Shown: positions 63,507 to 64,000 of the stretch, one piece after another
Position numbering within the stretch: the stretch's first letter is position 1
Layout of the letters: every line of letters starts with the position of its first letter
Source of the DNA: Roseobacter ponti
GTDB lineage: Bacteria; Pseudomonadota; Alphaproteobacteria; Rhodobacterales; Rhodobacteraceae
Assembly: GCF_012932215.1 (NCBI RefSeq)
Contig: NZ_CP048788.1
Span: 1,054,001 to 1,118,000, forward strand
DNA: 64,000 nt
Reading direction: 5' to 3'
Notes under the pieces: model-generated
The model's database searches: none
What the model was told of the DNA's origin: nothing
What the model saw: only the letters and a program-made list of their open reading frames with translations
Translations under genes and position numbers: made by a program

Positions 63507-64000
63507 CCCTCTGTCCGCCCTGAACGGGGCATCCACTGCAACCGGCATCGCCGGGGTGCGCGAACTGCCCCTGCAGGGGATGATCACACTGCGCGGTGAT
63601 ATGGGCGCCGCGGCGCTGAAAAAGGCTGTGACGGCCGCGGTCGGGCTGAAGATGCCGGCCCTGGGTGAAGCTCTGTCGGACGCGGGGAAAACCGTTTGTC
63701 GCATGTCGCCGGATGAGGTCCTGTTACTTTGCGATTACAATGCGGCAGGAGACATTCTTCAGGCAGCACGGGACGCGCTTGGAGACACGCACAGCCTGGT
63801 GGTGAACGTGTCTGATGCGCGCGCGGCCTTTGAGGTCAGCGGGCCCTTTGCGCGCGAGGTGTTGGCCAAGCTCTGCCCGGTTGATCTCGCGCCCGGGCGG
63901 TTTGAGCCGGGCATGTTCCGGCGCACCCGCATGGCTCAGGTCGCCGCGGCCTTCAGAATGCCGGCAGCAGATACGTTTCATATCATCTGTTTCCGCAGCC
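63499..64000 (+). CDS. soxG: Sarcosine oxidase gamma subunit, 5' part
   Basis: Starts at ATG 63499, overlapping soxA, and runs off the window end. The visible 167 residues (MSDPLSALNGASTATGIAG at the start, GRFEPGMFRRTRMAQVAAAF later) fit SoxG, the small GcvT-like gamma subunit of about 180-190 residues. It completes the sox cluster. Confidence 0.93.
   Translation, partial: MSDPLSALNGASTATGIAGVRELPLQGMITLRGDMGAAALKKAVTAAVGLKMPALGEALSDAGKTVCRMSPDEVLLLCDYNAAGDILQAARDALGDTHSLVVNVSDARAAFEVSGPFAREVLAKLCPVDLAPGRFEPGMFRRTRMAQVAAAFRMPAADTFHIICFRS

Overview
The window looks like a chromosomal segment of an alphaproteobacterium of the Rhodobacteraceae, probably the marine Roseobacter group. The inference rests on the moderately high GC, dense strand-switching operons, TRAP and tripartite tricarboxylate (TTT) importers, a four-gene sarcosine oxidase cluster, and Rhodobacterales-type small proteins (DUF6280, a PopZ-like protein next to tolC). 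I see no rRNA, prophage, insertion sequence or CRISPR array.

Layout. 1-1137: 3' end of ptsP. 1.1-5.9 kb: a LysR regulator divergent from a DUF1445 protein and a TRAP importer (DctPQM). 6.2-8.5 kb: an orphan sensor kinase with two periplasmic solute-binding domains. 8.7-19.2 kb, minus strand: a long catabolic block holding a fumarylpyruvate hydrolase-like enzyme, a 4,5-dihydroxyphthalate decarboxylase-like protein, a TauE/SafE exporter, a TTT importer, an LVIVD-repeat protein, an OsmC protein and a two-subunit molybdenum hydroxylase, ending in a decayed fumarylacetoacetate-hydrolase gene. 19.3-25.9 kb: a divergent GntR/FadR-type regulator, an acyl-CoA synthetase resembling oxalate-CoA ligases, a ketopantoate reductase-like enzyme and a second TTT importer. 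26.4-31 kb: an MFS transporter, degraded membrane-protein DNA, a DUF1254 protein with a likely decayed paralogue, and a TetR regulator with two operator sites over its own start. 31.4 kb: tRNA-Cys.

31.6-57.8 kb is mostly core or housekeeping: pcm, tolC, a popZ-like gene, efp, ygfZ, a type-2 glycosyltransferase, an MsbA-like ABC exporter, two aminotransferases, a crotonase, valS, an HD-domain protein, a stand-alone CoxL-like molybdenum subunit, a DUF2235 hydrolase, a thioesterase, metF/metR with a textbook MetR box between them, an Asn/Gly-repeat secreted protein, and the coupled set ccmI-ruvX-DUF1289. 58.0-64.0 kb: soxB, then three tiny membrane-protein genes (two on the opposite strand), then soxD-soxA-soxG (last one cut by the window end).

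How the genes work together. The strongest candidate for an undescribed system is the 9.1-19.2 kb block. Six consecutive genes (tctB, tctA, LVIVD, osmC, FeS subunit, Mo subunit) are joined by four-base (one eight-base) stop/start overlaps, so an importer, a propeller-like protein, a peroxidase-like protein and a molybdenum hydroxylase are probably made together. With the ring-cleavage-type hydrolase, decarboxylase-like protein and acyl-CoA synthetase next door, the block reads as uptake and breakdown of a carboxylated (hetero)aromatic acid. The substrate is not identifiable from sequence. In the right half, sarcosine oxidase makes methylene-tetrahydrofolate, which MetF can reduce; YgfZ is also folate linked.
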